Positions 5,894-8,519 of a stretch of DNA of 8,519 nt are shown here, in pieces. Below the pieces are notes generated by a model. That model searched no databases. It was not told the DNA's origin and saw nothing but the letters and a program-made list of their open reading frames with translations. How positions within the stretch are numbered: position 1 is the first letter of the stretch; the number at the start of each line of letters is the position of its first letter. A program made the position numbers and the translations under genes. The stretch is from Methylophilaceae bacterium (lineage in GTDB: Bacteria; Pseudomonadota; Gammaproteobacteria; Burkholderiales; Methylophilaceae): positions 1 through 8,519 of the forward strand of contig RFOR01000023.1 in NCBI GenBank assembly GCA_009926525.1. Reading direction: 5' to 3'.

Positions 5894-7087
5894 TTAGCTT
5901 AAATTAGCCGCCAGCCTCACTTGGCTAAAAAAAGCATGTCCAGTTAATCTGTCTCTAATTAACTGGTTTGCTTTAGTAATGGCGACCTTTGTTTTAAGGG
6001 CGTCATAAGGCATCAAAACATCAGCTTCAACTTTGCCAGCTAAATAGTGAAGGGTGACTTGGTCATAGTCTGGTAAGCCATCCAACACTTTCGCAAGTGA
6101 TGCCAACAACTCCTCACGGCTTGGAAATGCCATCGGCACATCTTCAACGTAGCCCGCATCATCCTCTATATCTACATGCACCAAGACATCGTTGACGGAC
6201 TCATGGCTATCAATCACACGCTTACGGGCCCTTTCGGCAATACTATGTCCCTCGGACACACTGATTTTAGAATCTACCAAAATATGCGCATCCACTAATA
6301 CTCGGTGCGCCATCTTTCGAGTTCTTAACTCATGGACGTTTTGAACGCCTTTCGTATCTATTAAGGTTTGACGAATACTCGCGACCTCTTCGAAAGACAA
6401 TCCAGCATCGATCAGTTCTTGAAATGCTTCCCAAACAAAGACCAAGCCCATGCGCACAATCATAAAGCCGACCAATATTGCTGCAATCGCATCGGCATAA
6501 ATAAAGCCCATCATATTGGCTGCGATACCCACTGCAACAACGAGTGAAGAAGCTGCATCAGAACGTGCATGCCATGCATTGGCTATTAATAAAGGCGAGC
6601 GCAACTGTTCGCCAACATGAAGCATATAGCGAAACAAGGCCTCTTTAGCGAGCAGCGCTAAACCAGCTGTCCATAGGGCGAGTGATGTTACAGGAGGCGC
6701 ATTGCCAAGTGTATCAAGCTTAATGGCAGCGCTGTACATAATGCCAACGCCTGTCAGCACAAGAATGGCACCCAAGACTAAAGATGCAGCAGTTTCAATA
6801 CGGCCGTGTCCATATGGATGGTCATCATCCGCCGGGGTTTTGCTGTGATAGCTTGCAATGAGCACTAAAAAGTCAGAAATTAAATCAGAAAGTGAATGCA
6901 CGCCATCGGCAATTAAAGATTGCGAATGAGAAAAAATACCAGCAATTACTTGAGTAATCGTCAAGGCAATATTTACAAGCACACTGGTCCATGTGCATTG
7001 TTTTGAGAGCGCATAGCGCTTGGGATCGTCAAACGACAATTGATGTGAATGGGCGTGTTGATGCGAGTGTTTATGCTGGCTCATCAA
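5894..7087 (-). CDS. Cation diffusion facilitator (CDF) family divalent-metal exporter, probably zinc
   Basis: Proton-driven export of divalent metal across the inner membrane. The N-terminus is histidine-rich (HKHSHQHAHSHQ, residues 5-16), as in many zinc transporters. Six membrane segments lie at about 33-54, 59-80, 101-122, 133-155, 167-190 and 194-218. Metal-site residues are His64 and Asp68 in TM2 (VHSLSD) and His173 and Asp177 in TM5 (WHARSD). This HD-HD set is typical of zinc-preferring CDFs, unlike the DD-HD of E. coli FieF. HPYGHGRIE (90-98) is a family hallmark. The cytoplasmic dimer domain (about 228-308) has His261, His268, His281 and His304. About 85 further residues follow, beyond the usual length near 300, and look like a second copy-like domain. 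The frame opens at TTG 7087, followed directly by ATG 7084. AAGG lies 7 bases from the TTG and 10 from the ATG, so either could be the start. Its stop codon abuts that of the convergent TPR gene. Confidence 0.9.
   Translation of the reverse strand: MMSQHKHSHQHAHSHQLSFDDPKRYALSKQCTWTSVLVNIALTITQVIAGIFSHSQSLIADGVHSLSDLISDFLVLIASYHSKTPADDDHPYGHGRIETAASLVLGAILVLTGVGIMYSAAIKLDTLGNAPPVTSLALWTAGLALLAKEALFRYMLHVGEQLRSPLLIANAWHARSDAASSLVVAVGIAANMMGFIYADAIAAILVGFMIVRMGLVFVWEAFQELIDAGLSFEEVASIRQTLIDTKGVQNVHELRTRKMAHRVLVDAHILVDSKISVSEGHSIAERARKRVIDSHESVNDVLVHVDIEDDAGYVEDVPMAFPSREELLASLAKVLDGLPDYDQVTLHYLAGKVEADVLMPYDALKTKVAITKANQLIRDRLTGHAFFSQVRLAANLS
5904..5928 (-). terminator. Weak inverted repeat at the 3' end of the CDF gene, possible terminator
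   Basis: TTAGCC (5904-5909) pairs with GGCTAA (5923-5928) across 13 bases, inside the last codons of the minus-strand gene. In that direction the stem is followed by only three Ts, so it is a poor intrinsic terminator. For plus-strand transcription it is followed by A, not T. Listed because the convergent genes leave no intergenic room for anything else. Confidence 0.2.
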
Positions 7088-7149
7088 TAAATTACCTTGG
7101 ATGAAGGAGTTAAATAATACTGACAGTCTATAACGAAATGCTGTCTTTA

Positions 7150-7178
7150 TTCATGCATTACTTTATATCATCTATACT
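7150..7178 (+). promoter_or_regulatory. Candidate promoter for the AI-2E transporter gene
   Basis: TTCATG (7150-7155) and TATACT (7173-7178) are separated by 17 bases. The -10 matches five of six consensus positions and the -35 only three. The predicted start near 7185 lies about 54 bases before the coding start. Confidence 0.35.
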
Positions 7179-7189
7179 GCTAAAAACAA
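7162..7189 (-). promoter_or_regulatory. Candidate promoter for the CDF exporter gene
   Basis: On the minus strand TTGTTT (7189-7184) and TATAAA (7167-7162) are 16 bases apart; the -10 matches five of six consensus positions. A start near 7155 would give a leader of about 70 bases. It overlaps the oppositely directed candidate promoter at 7150-7178. Confidence 0.35.
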
Positions 7190-7227
7190 TTCCGCTTGTT
7201 CGGTTAATCGCCGCACAATGCAAGCCT

Positions 7228-7233
7228 AGGGGA
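7228..7233 (+). promoter_or_regulatory. Ribosome binding site that decides the TTG start of the AI-2E transporter
   Basis: AGGGGA ends 5 bases before TTG 7239. It is the strongest Shine-Dalgarno-like sequence in the window, and there is no nearby in-frame ATG, so it supports TTG as the true start. Confidence 0.6.
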
Positions 7234-7238
7234 ATCTC

Positions 7239-8309
7239 TTGCAAAATCTCACTCACAATACCGTCAGACAAATTTTATTCGCACTTTTCGTGGTCAGCAT
7301 ATGCATAGGTGTTTGGGTCGTTCTTGCGCCATTTTTCACGGCTATCGCTTGGGCTTGTATTTTGGCTTATGTAAGTTGGCCCTCTTATATTTGGCTATTA
7401 AATAAACTAGGTCGTCGAAATACAATCGCCTCACTCATCATGACTACCTTAATGGCGGCAGCGGTCATTGTGCCTATGTTGTGGTTATTCTTCGTATTAA
7501 AAAGCGAACTTAGCATCGCGGCAACACTTTTTACCAGCAAACTGGCGAATGGTGGAATTGTACTTCCCAAGTTTATTGCCGAACTTCCCATCGTTGGCCC
7601 CGATATCGATTCATGGCTTTCAAAGGCATTCACAAATCCAGCAGAATTTAAAAACGAAATTCATACTTTATTGATGAATGCAGATCAAAAGTTAATCAAC
7701 ATCATTGGTGGCATTAGTCGAAATCTTGCCGACATGGGCTTTGCCCTGTTAGCATTGTTCTTCGCTTACAAAGGCGGATTAAAATTCGTAACACAATCTG
7801 AACAAGTTTTAGAGTCATTACTTGGCATTCGCGCGCGCAGCTACTTTCAAGCGGCTGGCGATGCAACTAGAGGGGTCGTTTACGGAATCGTTTTAACCGC
7901 AATTGCACAAGGCGTCTTTGCTGGGATAGGTTATTGGATTGTGGGGCTTGAGGCACCCATTCTGCTAGGGGCGGTGACCACATTATTTTCCATGCTCCCC
8001 TTTGCGACCCCGTTTATTTGGGGAGGTATTGGCCTTTGGCTAATACTAAGCGGCAATACGGTGGCAGGTGTAGAGCTTTTACTTTGGGGGGCACTCGTCG
8101 TATCTTGGATTGATAATGTCATTCGACCCATTGTTTTAGCAAAAAGCGTCAAAATTCCTTTTCTATTAGCTTTTTTTGGGGTCATTGGTGGCTTGTCAGC
8201 CTTTGGATTTGTAGGCTTATTTTTAGGGCCTGTTATACTAGCAATTGCATTTGCGGTTTGGCAGGAGTGGTTAGAAACCCACCCAGATAGACATTCACAG
8301 CAACGCTAA
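7239..8309 (+). CDS. AI-2E family transporter (PerM/TqsA-like permease)
   Basis: A 356-residue integral membrane protein of the AI-2 exporter superfamily, whose members are proposed to export autoinducer-2 or other small solutes, or to act as Na+/H+ antiporters. Hydrophobic segments lie at about 10-29, 30-50, 62-86, 162-178, 210-235, 237-270, 275-298 and 305-340. The long hydrophilic stretch between the third and fourth (about 88-160) is the family's soluble loop. The C-terminal half is most diagnostic: YGIVLTAIAQGVFAGIGYWI, then GLEAPILLGAVTT, SMLPFATPFIWG, DNVIRPIVL and a glycine-rich FGVIGGLSAFGFVGLFLGP. The length is normal and the frame intact. The gene uses a TTG start with a good ribosome site. 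It is divergent from the CDF gene and 27 bases ahead of a DUF2269 gene, so those two may be co-transcribed. The transported solute cannot be read from the sequence. Confidence 0.9.
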   Translation: MQNLTHNTVRQILFALFVVSICIGVWVVLAPFFTAIAWACILAYVSWPSYIWLLNKLGRRNTIASLIMTTLMAAAVIVPMLWLFFVLKSELSIAATLFTSKLANGGIVLPKFIAELPIVGPDIDSWLSKAFTNPAEFKNEIHTLLMNADQKLINIIGGISRNLADMGFALLALFFAYKGGLKFVTQSEQVLESLLGIRARSYFQAAGDATRGVVYGIVLTAIAQGVFAGIGYWIVGLEAPILLGAVTTLFSMLPFATPFIWGGIGLWLILSGNTVAGVELLLWGALVVSWIDNVIRPIVLAKSVKIPFLLAFFGVIGGLSAFGFVGLFLGPVILAIAFAVWQEWLETHPDRHSQQR

Positions 8310-8336
8310 TCTTAATCTTTTCATCTGGGAATAAAA

Positions 8337-8519
8337 ATGGATCATACCTACCTGCTATTAAAATCTCTTCATATTCTTGGCATCATATTATTGATGGGCA
8401 ACATCATCGTGACAGCTTGGTGGAAGTTTATGGCCGACAAAACCAAAGACCCGAGCGTAATTGCGTTTGCCCAACGACAAGTGACCCTAACTGATTTTGT
8501 ATTTACTGCGCCAGGCGCA
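8337..8519 (+). CDS. DUF2269-family predicted integral membrane protein, N-terminal part only
   Basis: The first 61 codons of a gene that runs off the right edge. The frame opens at ATG 8337, preceded by TGGGA with 6-base spacing, a good ribosome site. The protein begins MDHTYLLLKSLHILGIILLM, a first membrane helix. It continues with GNIIVTAWWK, then ADKTKDPSVIAFAQRQVTLTD and FVFTAPGA. The LKxLHI start, the WK after the first helix and the AQRQVTLTD segment are what I recognise as DUF2269, a small family of uncharacterised multi-helix membrane proteins. It follows the AI-2E gene by 27 bases with no terminator between them. Confidence 0.75.
   Translation, partial: MDHTYLLLKSLHILGIILLMGNIIVTAWWKFMADKTKDPSVIAFAQRQVTLTDFVFTAPGA

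Noticed and set aside
7385..8185. Two minus-strand open frames inside the AI-2E transporter gene
   Set aside because: They are antisense shadows of a membrane protein gene with clear family motifs on the plus strand.
8310..8336. Terminator between the AI-2E and DUF2269 genes
   Set aside because: The 27-base gap has T-rich bases but no stem-forming inverted repeat before them.

Overview
The window looks like a chromosomal segment from a methylotrophic betaproteobacterium, most likely of the family Methylophilaceae (Methylotenera or a relative). The main reason is the gene at the left edge. It encodes a PQQ methanol dehydrogenase large subunit with the Asp-Tyr-Asp active-site signature of the lanthanide-dependent XoxF type. 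The AT-leaning composition and the housekeeping genes around it (prolyl iminopeptidase, BrkB/YihY protein, cation diffusion facilitator, AI-2E/PerM transporter, DUF2269 protein) fit that assignment. The genus is inference.

Layout. Bases 1-1801 (minus strand) hold xoxF, whose 3' end lies outside the window. Its predicted signal peptide and its mature domain are in different reading frames, so the copy as written is frameshifted near the N-terminus. Bases 1802-2063 are an AT-rich divergent spacer with a plausible xoxF promoter, two stem-loops in the predicted xoxF leader, and clustered ATTTATT repeats. Bases 2064-5893 (plus strand) are a tight three-gene cluster: a prolyl iminopeptidase, a BrkB/YihY membrane protein fused to a cyclic-nucleotide-binding domain, and a TPR protein fused to a 2-oxoglutarate/Fe(II)-oxygenase-like domain. 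Gaps are only 10 and 16 bases, so they are probably co-transcribed. Bases 5894-7087 (minus strand) encode a CDF-family metal exporter whose stop codon abuts that of the TPR gene. Bases 7088-7238 are a second divergent spacer with overlapping candidate promoters. Bases 7239-8309 (plus) encode an AI-2E-family transporter, followed at 8337 by the start of a DUF2269 membrane protein that runs off the right edge.

How the genes relate. XoxF oxidises methanol in the periplasm and would be the main carbon and energy entry point. The others look like cell-envelope and housekeeping functions (peptide trimming, inner-membrane proteins, metal efflux) with no obvious pathway link to xoxF. I see no CRISPR array, insertion sequence, tRNA, rRNA or phage gene, and no clear new defence or mobile system. 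The most interesting points are the broken N-terminus of xoxF, the BrkB-cNMP-binding fusion, the TPR-oxygenase gene in the same cluster, a Glu-to-Gln change in the iminopeptidase substrate site, and the structured xoxF leader.
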